The notes under the pieces: model-generated
The model's database searches: none
What the model saw: only the letters and a program-made list of their open reading frames with translations
What the model was told of the DNA's origin: nothing
Assembly (NCBI GenBank): GCA_965240325.2
Contig: OZ251232.1
Coordinates: 2,170,001 to 2,234,000 of the forward strand
DNA: 64,000 bases
Origin: Rebecca billardiae RCC1528
Taxonomy: Eukaryota > Haptophyta
Direction of reading: 5' to 3'
Part shown: positions 1 through 10,646 of the stretch, piece after piece
Layout: each line of letters begins with the position of its first letter
Position numbering within the stretch: the first letter of the stretch is position 1
Program-made: the position numbers and the translations under genes

Positions 1-85
1 CCCTGCGCCGGCCCGCGATGATGCCGGTCCGGGACTCTGCCGTGCGCAGTCCGTCATCTGCGCCCGGCCGCGCCGTCGACACTCG

Positions 86-89
<4 letters not shown>

Positions 90-180
<91 letters not shown>
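90..180. repeat. TA dinucleotide microsatellite
   Basis: An almost pure (TA)n run of about 85 bp lies just beyond the stop codon of the first gene. It is the first of several long TA arrays in the window, which occur only between genes. Confidence 0.95.
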
Positions 181-244
181 GAATAAATAATACATATAAT
201 ATCAGACTAAATCGACGACAGGCAGGGCTCCGCCGGTCGTCGAG

Positions 245-1625
245 TCACGTTGAACTCCAAACGCAGCGCAGCTTCTGCTCGCCGTCCCGGCGAGCCTGCG
301 GTTGGCAACGGCCAATCCAATCGCCTCTGGTGGCGCAGCGCTTCGACCCGTCCCATTGCCGCCCGGCCCTGTACACCGCGCACTTGACCGGGTTCTGCAG
401 CGCGCAGTTGCTCGCGCCGTTCTCCTGCGCGAGCTCGCCGATCTTCTCCGCCTCGTCGTTGAACGTCTTCTGCAGCCGGCACTCGTACGAGGGGAGGCCG
501 ATGCCGGGCGCCTTGCACGAGCCGGCCATCACCAGCTGGTCGGGCGTCGCGTAGTACGCCGCCGGGGCCGCGTCCCCAAAGTCGCACTCGCCCACGACCT
601 GCGTGAGGCGCGAGGCGCAGGCGCACGCACGCACACGCGCGCGCGCACACACACACATACGGCGCGGGGGTGTCAGCCTGCTACCAGCCAGCCACGCAGC
701 CAGCGCGCGGGGCGCGTGTTGCTCGCACGCAGGCGCCGTGCCCGCTGGAGCGCGCGCGGCGGCCGCGCGCGCTCGGGTGCACCCGCCATCGCACCGTCTG
801 CAGCGTCTCCTTGACCCGCGGCGATTGCCGGATCGCAGCGTTCAGCGCGCCGCCGCACAGACGGTTTGCGAACGGCGCCTCCACCGTGCACACGTAGTAT
901 GTGAAGCGATCGCGGCCCTCGACGTCCTCGGCGCTGACGGTGACGTTGGGGAGGCCCGCCGCGTCGAGCGCCTCGACGACCGCGGCCTGCAGCACCTCCG
1001 CCCACTCGTCCACCAGCCCGCTGTCCGCGTTGAGCCCGGTGAGCAGGTCGTCCTCCGCCTGGTCAAACTCGGCATCGTCCGCGCCGTCCTTCGCCTTGAG
1101 CGTGACGGTTACGCCGACTTTTGTATCCAGCCTGCGCCGCGGCGCGGCGTCGGCGTGCGGCCCGGCGCCGGCCGAGGCGGACGCGGCCGCCTCGCCCGCC
1201 GTGCCCAGCAGCGCGCGCCGCCGCCGGCCGTCCGCCTTGCGCCCGTCGTCGTCCACCTCGACGCCGCCGTCGAGCTTGCCGTTGATGGCGTCCTTCAGCG
1301 TGCTGTAGATGTCGGACGAGCTGTCGTCGAGCCCGTCCTCGAAGGTGGTGGCGGCGCTGTCTGAGGCGAAGACGAGGTTGAAGCCCATCTCTGGCGCCGG
1401 ATCGCTCTCGGGCGGCGCCACCAGCTCGGGCGGGTTCTTGGACTCGACGTCCAGCCAAGAGGTGCCGACGATGATCAGGATGACGAGGATGATGATCGGG
1501 GTGAGGCAGCACCAGAGCAGGCCGCACTTGGGGCTCGGCGTGCAGCAGAGCTCCTTGCACTGCGCGCCGCGCGACGTTGGCTCGCCCTCGATCTGCAAGG
1601 GCTTCTCGCCCGGCACGGCGCTCAT
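245..1625 (-). CDS. Single-pass membrane protein with cysteine-rich ectodomain, two exons
   Basis: Exon 1 is 1625-795 and exon 2 is 598-245, giving 394 aa. The intron (599-794) starts GTGCGA, ends GCAG and is phase 0. The chosen start gives MSAVPGEK; an in-frame upstream Met at 1823 would add 66 residues and cannot be excluded. Residues 35-58 form one strong hydrophobic segment (PIIILVILIIVG), preceded by a cluster of cysteines (23, 27, 28, 34, 39, 40) that could be palmitoylated. The first 34 residues are probably cytosolic. The rest is acidic, contains an Arg-rich patch near residue 145, and ends in a domain with eight cysteines encoded by exon 2, which looks extracytoplasmic. No family was recognised. 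The splice junction is well supported because exon 2 loses its coding character upstream of the acceptor. Confidence 0.7.
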
Positions 1626-2042
1626 CTTTACTATGGCGCCCGCGGACGGCGGGGCGGCCGGGTCGTCAATGACGACGACGATGACGAAACGAACGGGGTT
1701 CCCTCCGATCAATATTCCCGCCCGAAGTTTGTAGTTCGGGGGAATTTTTCGGGCAGCGCCAGCCGCCGCCAGCCAGCCAGCTGGCTCGAGCAGCAAGCGC
1801 GTACGCGACCGCCCGGGGAGCACGGGGCAGGCTCGACCAGCTGCTACCCGCGGCTGAGACTGCCAGCTGACATCCGGACCTGCACTTTCGCCCTTGCTCG
1901 GGGCACAGCAGGTCCATGCGAGCCGCGCAGCGCAGGTGGATCGCGCTTCAGCAGCTCAAGGCCGCGCTCAAGCTTTACGATCGCGGTGCAGGCTATGCTC
2001 TGCCACCAACGCCGACTTCGTGTCGACGATCGGGCACTGCCG

Positions 2043-2097
2043 CCGACGAATCAGGAGACCCGCGTCGTCCTACCTGTGTCGTTAAATCATAGAATGA
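2043..2097 (+). repeat. Fragment of a MITE-like repeat terminus
   Basis: The segment carries GACGAATCAGGAGA followed by CTGTGTCGTTAAATCATAG. The same words occur at the ends of the element at 21543-21707, where the second motif lies in inverted orientation. Only one end is recognisable here, so this copy is truncated or eroded. Confidence 0.5.
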
Positions 2098-2115
2098 GTC
2101 TGCAGCCAAGCCGTT

Positions 2116-2152
2116 ACACGGCACCCTCCGCCTCCGGCGGAGGGTGCCGTGT
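2116..2152. repeat. Perfect 17-bp inverted repeat with 3-nt loop
   Basis: The left arm (2116-2132) and right arm (2136-2152) are exact reverse complements around the loop TCC. The arm reads ACACGGCACCCTCCGCC. It lies in non-coding DNA about 20 bp beyond the MITE-terminus fragment. Confidence 0.9.
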
Positions 2153-2764
2153 GCCCAGCCGCGGTCGATGATCGATCCGAATTCTGGCCAGTCGTACCAG
2201 TAGCCGCTGGGGGCTGGGTCTGGGACCGTTCTATTAGCACCCGTCCGCACACAGTGAATGCCACAGTCATCCTGCACAGGAATCTTCACTCTAGCTACAT
2301 CAGTCAGACTCGATCCGTCTTATGAGTTATGACTAATGACAGACGAATCTATTATATATATAATGGTCCCACTGCCCCGGGCCGCTGGGCCGGCCAAGGG
2401 CGGGCCCATCGTGCCACTCGTGGCTCACAATCGCATGCTCGCCACCTATAACCTGACGGTCCCGTGTCGATACGGAGGCGGAGCCCCGCCCGCGCCGGCG
2501 CCGCCGCGCCCGCCGGCCCGGGCCCGCCGGCTCCGCACTGGCGTCGAGTGACGGTGAGCCAGTGCCATTCGGATGATTGATGAATATCCTGACTGGCATC
2601 CGGAGCCGCACTGAGTCTGAGGTGCCGAGGCGCGGGACGCCGGACGGGAGTCGGGACTACTCCCGCCGCCCGGGCCCCCCGATCCGGCCGATCCCGCGGG
2701 CGCGGGCCGCCAATCGCCATCAACATTATTTTATATTTGATGGCGAAGATATATACTACTGCTG

Positions 2765-3066
2765 CTCGCCGCTAGGTCGGCGGGCGGCGACATCGACTAC
2801 GACCTCACCCTCATCCAAGTGCTCCGGAAGGCGCTCGGCCGCGGCGGCATCTGCCGTCACCGCCGCGTGCCCCAGGCCGAGGCCGTGCCGCTGGCCATCC
2901 CGGGGCCCGCTCGGACCGTAGGTAGGTAGGTAGGGCGGGCGGCAGGGCCGTGCCGGGTGGCCGGGTGGCGCACTGCCTGACCTGGTCGGAAGGCGCGGAC
3001 GCATTCTATGTGTCTGCTGCACTCTGAGCCGCTGACGCTTGCCCGTTGCATACCACGTCCTTAAAC
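2765..3066 (+). repeat. Dispersed repeat ending in a microsatellite, copy 1
   Basis: About 300 bp starting CTCGCCGCTAGGTCGGCGGG and ending GCATACCACGTCCTTAA, directly followed by (CA)n. The copy at 5868-6149 is strongly similar along its length but is followed by (TA)n. A 3' end abutting a simple repeat resembles the tail of a SINE- or LINE-type retroelement. No internal RNA polymerase III boxes or coding region were identified with confidence. Confidence 0.7.
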
Positions 3067-3087
3067 ACACACGACATCACACACACT

Positions 3088-3133
<46 letters not shown>

Positions 3134-3193
3134 TGACGGACACACTCGCACACACAATATATATATATTCAGATGTGTGTGTGTACGAGTACT

Positions 3194-3230
<37 letters not shown>

Positions 3231-3270
3231 GTGTCTGTGTGTGTGTGATGTGTGTGATTGTGTGTGTGTA
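3064..3270. repeat. Facing (CA)n and (TG)n microsatellites
   Basis: A (CA)n run (about 3064-3130) is followed 45 bp later by an interrupted (TG)n run (about 3174-3270). Because CA and TG are reverse complements, the pair can fold into a long imperfect hairpin, and each half has Z-DNA potential. Confidence 0.9.
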
Positions 3271-3745
3271 GGGTCGTCATCGTCCGAATATAAGCAGCTA
3301 GCGCAGGATCCGCGCCCGCGGCCCGGCCTGATGCAGACAGAGAGAGAGTCTGATTGCAGGTGCCCGCCGAGTCCGGAGTCCGCCGGTCCGGGATCCTAAG
3401 ACCTGCTAATCCGGTCAGACCGAGACAGACGCGATGAGGCCGACATATACTGTAGTCGGTTTATACTCATGTCACATGGCCATCAGGCGGCCATCATGGT
3501 AGGCCGGCAATGACAACCCGCCAAAACGGCATAGCAATCATATGTCATCACTGTCAGATCCGACCGCGAATGCGATAAGTCGGTCGTCAATCGGGTCCGC
3601 GCGGATGAGTCACCTGGCGGCGCCGGCGACTGGTCGCTGCAACGGCGGTCTGCCGGACAGCACTGACTGCTGTGCAAGATCTGCTCCTACTACTGCGGGG
3701 GCGCGGCCGGATCTGCCACGCTCGAAGGCCGCTCATCGCGCGCAC

Positions 3746-4755
3746 TCACGCGGCGGTCGCCCACTTGCCCCTCTTGTTCGGCGGCAGCGCGGGTGGAGAT
3801 ACAATCTCGTCTTGGGGACCAGGCTCATCGAGGGAGCTTGGCGGCGAGGAGGCACGGTCGTGCGCGCCGGGCTGGTCGTGGAGGCCCTGCTCGAGCACGG
3901 CGCGCTTGCTGCCGGCGATTGCCATCGCCTCGGGCGGTAGGCACGGCGTAGGCTTCAGCTGCGGCGAGACGAGGCACGAGTTGTACCCTTCGCAGAACTT
4001 CTCGAGGTCGCGAACGTCCGCTGCGCGCCGAGCGCGTGCGGGGAGCGCGCGCGGAGGCCGGCGCGCGTGAGGAAGCGGGCGGCGCGGCGGGCGCGGCGCC
4101 GCGGGCACGCGCACGCGCGCGTACCCGAGGACACCTCGACGTGCACGCGCTTCGACGCCACCAGGTCGAGCGCCTGCTGCGCGGAGAAGACGCCTCCGGA
4201 GTCGATGGCGAGCACGGCCGAGCACACGATCACGCTCGGGCCGTTGCCGCTGCCGCAGCAGACGAGCGCCGGTCTGCGCGAGGAGAGGAAGGCGCAGCAG
4301 CTCTCGAGCTGCTCGCGGAGCGACTCGCCCTTCCCCGAGCACTGGTTGATCACCACGGTGTGGTACTCGATGCCGTCAGCCTTCCAAAGTGGGTCCACCT
4401 CCTGCGACGCGATCGTGACGATCGCCTTGATGCCAAGCTGCAGCATCACGAGGCGCGACTCGGAGGCGGAGAGGTCGCCGAGCCAGACGTTCTGGTCCGA
4501 GACCTTGACCAGGTCGCGCACCCCAAACTCGGCGTGCACGCACTCGGCCAGGTCGAGCGCCACGTCCTCGCCGCCGCCGTCGAGCGCGCCCGGCAGGTCG
4601 CACTGCGAGGCCGCGTGCTGCCAGAAGGGCAGGTCCTCGACGGAGGGCAGTTCGAACTGGTCCTTGTAGTCGGTCGTGCGGATGCCCGCGCGCAGGCACT
4701 CGACCAAGGCGTTGAGCTTCTCGGGCGGCCAGAAGTCGAGCTCGAGATCGGCCAT
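3746..4755 (-). CDS. Dual-specificity phosphatase-fold protein, probable pseudophosphatase
   Basis: Exon 1 is 4755-4125 and exon 2 is 4020-3746, giving 301 aa. The intron 4021-4124 (GTACGC...GCAG, phase 1) restores the frame into the C-terminal tail. Residues about 86-205 match the DUSP fold: NVWLGDLSASES, a middle AIVTIASQEVDPLW, then the P-loop region VCCGSGNGPS at 165-174. The family consensus is HCxxGxxRS. Here the Cys is kept (C167), but the His is Cys (C166) and the phosphate-binding Arg is Pro (P173). The Arg is essential in active family members, so a non-catalytic, STYX-like role in binding phosphoproteins is inferred. The N-terminal 85 residues and the C-terminal 90 residues, rich in Pro and Ser, are unassigned. 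An upstream in-frame ATG at 4884 would add 43 basic residues. Confidence 0.75.
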
Positions 4756-6145
4756 CGGGCGTCGCTCGGGGTGTAGTCGAGCGGGCGGGCGTCGCTCGGC
4801 AGTGGACGGGCGGGTAGCGGGTTTCGGACGCTCGATTCGGGCCGGTGCACGGCGAGATTTTTCAGCAGATTGTTTTTCGGCCAATCACTGCGCAGCGGCA
4901 GAGCAGCGGTGAGAGCGGAGGCATTGGCGCTGGCAAGAAAGTCCGGGCGTGCAACGCCAAGGCCCAAGTGCCACTGTGACTTGTTAGTTTTTATTTGTGT
5001 TTTGTGACGAGAGCTGTGCAGACAGCCTCCCCTGTCCCCACCGCATCAGCTCAGCCTGGGGCTGGGACTGGGCAGGCCTGGCCGGTGCGGAGCTCCGCTC
5101 ACCCCTTCCCAGCACCATTGCTGCTCGCCCTTCTTACCCCTCTGCCCAGGCTGCCCACTGCATCATGTCTTACATCGGATCCGCGATGATGCTGCCAACA
5201 GTACAGTTTACTATATGATTTAACGTGCAACAGTACATGAGTACTCTCAGTAATCGCCCTCGAAGCGGCTGAGTCAGAGTACTCAACCGACCCGCTGGTC
5301 ATCCGAATAATTCCGAATTATCATCATGCGTGTAATAATTGTCAATATTATTGTGGGACGAATGTCGTCGGTCGGTCGCGTCGGGCCGTCGTGGGCTCCG
5401 GTGGCCCGCGTCCCCGTGGCAGTGACCTCGGATGACGTCGGGCGCCGCCTGCCGGCGTGCCGCGGCTGCCGCGTGACGCGGCAGAGCGCAGGCCAGCGTC
5501 AGAGCACTATAAGGCCAGGTCGGCGCAGGTCCGGCGGGGTGCCCAGCGGGCGCAGCGCGGCAGCGGTCGCGGACAGCCGCAGCGGCGCGCTGCCGCGGCC
5601 CGTGTTGCCCGGACGGCCCAGCAATAAAGTCAAACGGCCACACCGGACCGCACCCGCGGTGCCAGCAGCGTCAAGGCCCCGACTGGCAGCAAGCGCACGG
5701 CCCGAGTCAGCAGACGCAGGCCTGCCAATAAATATATATAATATATATTATAATTATACACATATTGGCCGGCGCGCGGCGACGCGTACTCTACGACCTC
5801 ATCCTCATCCAGGCCGCCCACGCGGGCGCACGGGGGCGACAGCCGCGGCTGCCGCTTGCCGGAGCTACTCGCCGCTAGGTCGGCGGGCGGCGACATCGAC
5901 GACGACTACGACCTCACCCTCATCCAAGTGCTCCGGAAGGCGCTCGGCCGCGGCGGCATCTGCTGTCGCCGCCGCGTGCCCCAGGCCGAGGCGGTGCTCC
6001 GCACCCTGGCCCCGCTCCCGTAGGGGGGCAGGGCTGCGGGTGGCGCACTGTCTGACCTGGACGGAGTGGACGGAAGGCGCGGACGCATTCTATGATGTGT
6101 CTGCTGCACTCTGAGCCTGACGCTTGTTCGTTGCTGCCACGTCGT

Positions 6146-6202
<57 letters not shown>

Positions 6203-6292
6203 GTGTCACTGATCATCAGTATTAATATATATAATATCGCGATTAATTCAATATATATATATATATGCCCGTTGCATACCACGTCGTTAATA

Positions 6293-6365
<73 letters not shown>
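4756..6365. other. Intergenic region with dispersed repeats and TA arrays
   Basis: No gene is supported. Part of a dispersed repeat recurs twice in series: a partial copy near 5770-5820 (the words TACGACCTCATCCTCATCC) and the full copy at 5868-6149. TA microsatellites occupy about 6147-6195 and 6290-6355. A short repeat terminus, GCCCGTTGCATACCACGTCG, lies at 6267-6286. Confidence 0.7.
5868..6149 (+). repeat. Dispersed repeat ending in a microsatellite, copy 2
   Basis: This is the second copy of the repeat at 2765-3066, in the same orientation. It shares GACCTCACCCTCATCCAAG, the GGAAGGCGCGGACGCATTC block and the GTCGTTAA end, and is followed by (TA)n in place of (CA)n. It differs by small indels in the middle. 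Confidence 0.75.
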
Positions 6366-6369
<4 letters not shown>

Positions 6370-6971
6370 CCTCCTGCACAAAGATTGAAGCGGCGCCAAT
6401 CGATGTGTATATATACTTGTGTGAGGTGGGGATTTGTCCCTGGATGACGGGAAGAGCGACTGAGCCGACGGTGCCAAAGCTGCGCGCAGACTGCGCCAGC
6501 GTGTGGCAGCAAGGTCCCTGGCTCAGGCGAGCATAGCACTCACAGGCCTGACAACAGCAAGCTCGTCAACCACAACGGAGGCTGCAGGGGCGGATGGCGG
6601 GTTGAGCGACGAGCGAGCGAGCACGAGCAAAGAAGCACGCGACGGCGAAGGAGATGGGGCCTCGTTTGCTGATGATGAGGCAAGGGGCCGACTGGCAGTA
6701 ACTGATGAGCAGCTTGTGAGCTCGGCGCGAAAGGTCGTAAAGTGCCGATTTGTGTGAGCTCGACTGGTTAGTTGCTTGATGAACTGGAAAGCTGCCACTC
6801 GGATGACTGCAGATGATCTTGGATATGATCTCGAGCGCCGTACCAGCACGAAGCAACTACCTGCAGGATCAGGTAGACGATGGAGGCCCTTGGCCTTGGC
6901 TGTCACGACACTGCGACGCATCACCTTCCAGCCTCCCGACACATTCGGTTATAACTGCGTTATAACGCCAC
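6366..6971 (+). repeat. First C-X-A unit of a tandem duplication
   Basis: The unit has three parts. Block C1 is 6366-6518, a spacer X1 of 83 bp follows, and block A1 is 6602-6971. C1 recurs without gaps at 6972-7124, and A1 recurs without gaps at 10138-10507. Block A ends in two GTTATAAC palindromes separated by TGC. No function is recognised. Open frames inside block A are short and not conserved with anything familiar. Confidence 0.85.
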
Positions 6972-7307
6972 GTGTCCTCCTGCACAAAGATTGAAGCGGC
7001 GCCAATCGATGTGTATATATACTTGTGTGAGGTGGGGATTTGTCCCTGGATGACGGGAAGAGCGACTGAGCCGACGGTGCCAAAGCTGCGCGCAGACTGC
7101 GCCAGCGTGTGGCAGCAAGGTCCCGTTTGTGAGCAGGAGAGATCCCGTTGAGGATGAGGGCGCTGCAGCGAGATGCTGGAGGCGAGCGACACGGAGGAGG
7201 CCGAAGGTGGCGAGGTGGCACGTCCTCGTGTTTTTTTTGGTTTTTTTTTTTTGGGTAGGTTGTGTGTGTCCTGTGCGCGCGCGCGCGCACGCGCGCGCCG
7301 GTGCGTT

Positions 7308-8755
7308 GGGCAGAAAAGCCAGAGGCAGCAGCCCCAGCCAGACGGGCAGAAAAGCCTGCAGCAGCTGGATGGGGCAGCTGCTTTCCGCCGAGCATTTGCA
7401 TGCTCCACTGAACAGGAACAAAACAAAGTCACCTGGGCAGAAAAGCTCGGGCCAGTAGGGCAGAAAAGCCTGGGGCAGCTGCGAAGGGGCCGCCCCCCGC
7501 CGAGCATATGCATGCTGCGGAACTGGAACAAAACAAAGTCACCTGGGCAGAAAAGCCCGGGCCAGTCGGGCAGAAAAGCCCGGAGCAGCCGCGGAGGGGC
7601 CGCCCCCCGCCGAGCATACGCATGCTGCGGAACTGGAACAAAACAAAGTTACCCGGGCAGAAAAGCCCGGGCCAGTCGGGCAGAAAAGCCCGGGGCAGCC
7701 GCGAAGGGGCCGCCCCCCGCCGAGCATACGCATGCTGCGGAACTGGAACAAAACAAAGTTACCCGGGCAGAAAAGCCCGGGCCAGTCGGGCAGAAAAGCC
7801 CGGGGCAGCCGCGAAGGGGCCGCCCCCCGCCGAGCATATGCATGCTGCGGAACTGGAACAAAACAAAGTCACCCGGGCAGAAAAGCCCGGGCCAGTCGGG
7901 CAGAAAAGCCCGGGGCAGCCGCGAAGGGGCCGCCCCCCGCCGAGCATACGCATGCTGCGGAACTGGGACAAAACAAAGTTACCCGGGCAGAAAAGCCCGG
8001 GCCAGTCGGGCAGAAAAGCCCGGGGCAGCCGCGAAGGGGCCGCCCCCCGCCGAGCATATGCATGCTGCGGAACTGGAACAAAACAAAGTTACCCGGGCAG
8101 AAAAGCCCGGGCCAGTCGGGCAGAAAAGCCCGGGGCAGCCGCGAAGGGGCCGCCCCCCGCCGAGCATACGCATGCTGCGGAACTGGAACAAAACAAAGTC
8201 ACCCGGGCAGAAAAGCCCGGGCCAGTCGGGCAGAAAAGCCCGGGGCAGCCGCGAAGGGGCCGCCCCCCGCCGAGCATACGCATGCTGCGGAACTGGAACA
8301 AAACAAAGTTACCCGGGCAGAAAAGCCCGGGCCAGTCGGGCAGAAAAGCCCGGGGCAGGGGAAGGGGCCGCCCCCCGCCGAGCATATATGCATGCTGCGG
8401 AACTGGAACAAAACAAAGTCACCCGGGCAGAAAAGCCCGGGCCAGTCGGGCAGAAAAGCCCGGGGCAGCCGCGAAGGGGCCGCCCCCCGCCGAGCATACG
8501 CATGCTGCGGAACTGGAACAAAACAAAGTCACCCGGGCAGAAAAGCCCGGGCCAGTCGGGCAGAAAAGCCCGGGGCAGCCGCGAAGGGGCCGCCCCCCGC
8601 CGAGCATATATGCATGCTGCGGAACTGGAACAAAACAAAGTCACCCGGGCAGAAAAGCCCGGGCCAGTGGGGCAGAAAAGCCCGGGGCAGCCGCGAAGGG
8701 GCCGCCCCCCGCCGAGCATACGCATGCTGCGGAACTGGAACAAAACAAAGTCGCC
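7308..8755 (+). repeat. 110-bp tandem repeat array (about 13 units)
   Basis: The unit is about 110 bp and contains the sub-repeat CAGAAAAGCCCGGG twice, then GGGGCCGCCCCCCGCCGAGC, a CATGCTGCGGAACTGG landmark and AACAAAACAAAGT. The landmark recurs every 110 bp from about 7512 to 8725. The first unit, before 7430, is clearly diverged, while later units are nearly identical, which is typical of an array edge. Because 110 is not a multiple of three, long open frames in several phases run through the array. These are treated as by-products, not genes. Confidence 0.95.
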
Positions 8756-8799
8756 AAAACCAAGTGCCAGTCAGGCAGAGAACGTCGCTGACTGAGCAG

Positions 8800-10137
8800 T
8801 GTCGAGGCAGGAGCGCTGCGGCAGCGAGCGCGCCGGCGGGGCGGCCGCAGGCCGTTGTTGAGCTGCGCGAGCGCGCGCTCGCCCTGCTGCGGGCGAGCGG
8901 CAGCGAGCGGCGGTGCGAATGGAGCGTGCGGCGAGCACGGCCACGCCGAGTGCGAGCGGCACCGCCACCGCGCGCCGAGGAGGCAGCAGCGGGCGGCGAG
9001 CTGTCGAGGCCGGAGCGCGGCGGCGGCGAGCGCGGCGGCGGCGCTGCAGCAGGCTGTGTCGAGCTGCGCGAGCGTGCGCTCACCCTGCTGCGGGCGAGCG
9101 GCAGCAAAAGCGAGCGGCGGCGCGAATGGAGCGTGCGGCGAGCACGGCCACGCCGAGTGCACGCGGCACCACCACCGCGTGCTGTGGCGGCAGCAGGCGC
9201 AGCGGGCAGCGAGCCGTCGAGGCAGGAGCGCGGCAGCAGCGAGCGCGGCGGCAGTGTGGCAGCAGGCTGTTGTTGGGCTGCGCGAGTGCGCGCTCGCCCT
9301 GCTGCGGGCGAGCGGCAGCGAGCGGCGGCGCGAATGGAGCGTGCGGCGAGCACGGCCACGCCGAGTGCAAGCGGCACCACCACCGCGTGCTGTGGCGGCA
9401 GCAGGCGCAGCGGGCAGCGAGCCGTCGAGGCAGGAGCGCGGCAGCAGCGAGCGCGGCGGCAGTGTGGCAGCAGGCTGTGTCGAGCTGCGCGAGCGTGCGC
9501 TCACCCTGCTGCGGCCGAGCGGCAGCAAAAGCGAGCGGCGGCGCGAATGGAGCGTGCGGCGAGCACGGCCACGCCGAGTGCAAGCGGCACCACCACCGCG
9601 TGCTGTGGCGGTAGCAGGCGCAGCGGGCAGCGAGCCGTCGAGGCAGGAGCGCTGCAGCAGCGAGCGCGGCGGCAGTGTGGCAGCAGGCTGTTGTTGGGCT
9701 GCGCGAGTGCGCGCTCGCCCTGCTGCTGGCGAGCGGCAGCGAGCGGCGGGGCGAATGGAGCGTGCGGCGAGCACGGCCACGCCGAGTGCAAGCGGCACCA
9801 CCACCGCGTGCTGTGGCGGCAGCAGGCGCAGCGGGCAGCGAGCCGTCGAGGCAGGAGCGCGGCAGCAGCGAGCGCGGCGGCAGTGTGGCGGCCGGCTGTT
9901 GTTGGGCTGCGCGAGTGCGCGCTCACCCTGCTGCGGGCGAGCGGCAGCAAAGGCGAGCGGCGGCGCGAATGGAGCGTGCGGCGAGCACGGCCACGCCGAG
10001 TGCACGCGGCACCACCACCGCGTGCTGTGGCGGCAGCAGGCGCAGCGGGCAGCGAGCCGTCGAGGCAGGAGCGCGGCAGCAGCGAGCGCGGCGGCAGTGT
10101 GGCAGCAGGCTGTTGTTGGGCTGCGCGAGTGCGCGCT
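8800..10137 (+). repeat. ~210-bp tandem repeat array with two alternating unit types
   Basis: Six to seven units of 202-216 bp share GAATGGAGCGTGCGGCGAGC (near 8917, 9124, 9333, 9544, 9752, 9968). One type begins TTGTTGGGCTGCGCGAG and carries GCAGCGAGCGG. The other begins GTGTCGAGCTGCGCGAG and carries GCAGCAAAAGCGAGCGG. The two types alternate over part of the array, suggesting a higher-order dimer. The long open frames across it are Arg/Ala/Ser-rich in every phase and are not considered coding. Confidence 0.9.
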
Positions 10138-10504
10138 TTGAGCGACGAGCGAGCGAGCACGAGCAAAGAAGCACGCGACGGCGAAGGAGATGGGGCCTCG
10201 TTTGCTGATGATGAGGCAAGGGGCCGACTGGCAGTAACTGATGAGCAGCTTGTGAGCTCGGCGCGAAAGGTCGTAAAGTGCCGATTTGTGTGAGCTCGAC
10301 TGGTTAGTTGCTTGATGAACTGGAAAGCTGCCACTCGGATGACTGCAGATGATCTTGGATATGATCTCGAGCGCCGTACCAGCACGAAGCAACTACCTGC
10401 AGGATCAGGTAGACGATGGAGGCCCTTGGCCTTGGCTGTCACGACACTGCGACGCATCACCTTCCAGCCTCCCGACACATTCGGTTATAACTGCGTTATA
10501 ACGC

Positions 10505-10507
<3 letters not shown>

Positions 10508-10561
<54 letters not shown>

Positions 10562-10563
10562 GC

Positions 10564-10644
<81 letters not shown>
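10508..10644. repeat. Long TA microsatellite pair
   Basis: Two (TA)n runs totalling about 130 bp are interrupted by CACGCCACACACA. They form the right boundary of the repeat complex. Confidence 0.95.

Positions 10645-10646
<2 letters not shown>

Larger units (their letters stand above)
1626..3745. other. Intergenic region with dispersed repeats and microsatellites
   Basis: No convincing gene is seen. The stretch holds a MITE-terminus fragment (about 2043-2097), a perfect hairpin (2116-2152), one copy of a dispersed repeat (2765-3066), and facing CA and TG microsatellites (3064-3270). The rest is mixed sequence of lower GC than the genes. Confidence 0.7.
6972..10507 (+). repeat. Second C-X-A unit, expanded by two tandem arrays
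   Basis: Block C2 (6972-7124) abuts A1 exactly. The spacer is 3.0 kb here instead of 83 bp and consists mostly of the 110-bp and ~210-bp arrays. Block A2 (10138-10507) closes the unit and is followed by (TA)n. A1 and A2 look identical by eye over 370 bp, so the duplication is recent or kept uniform by conversion. Confidence 0.85.

Noticed and set aside
7308-8755. CRISPR-like array
   Set aside because: The whole 110-bp unit is repeated with no variable spacers, there are no cas genes, and the window is clearly eukaryotic.
7173-10293. Very long open frames (540, 427 and 853 codons) over the tandem arrays
   Set aside because: They exist in several phases and on both strands because the GC-rich repeat unit lacks stops and its length is not a multiple of three. 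They have no start context or domain and end in unrelated repeat sequence.
6602-10507. LTR retrotransposon with 370-bp LTRs (blocks A1 and A2)
   Set aside because: Block C also duplicates in the same order, which a tandem duplication explains. There is no primer-binding site, polypurine tract or coding region between the A blocks.
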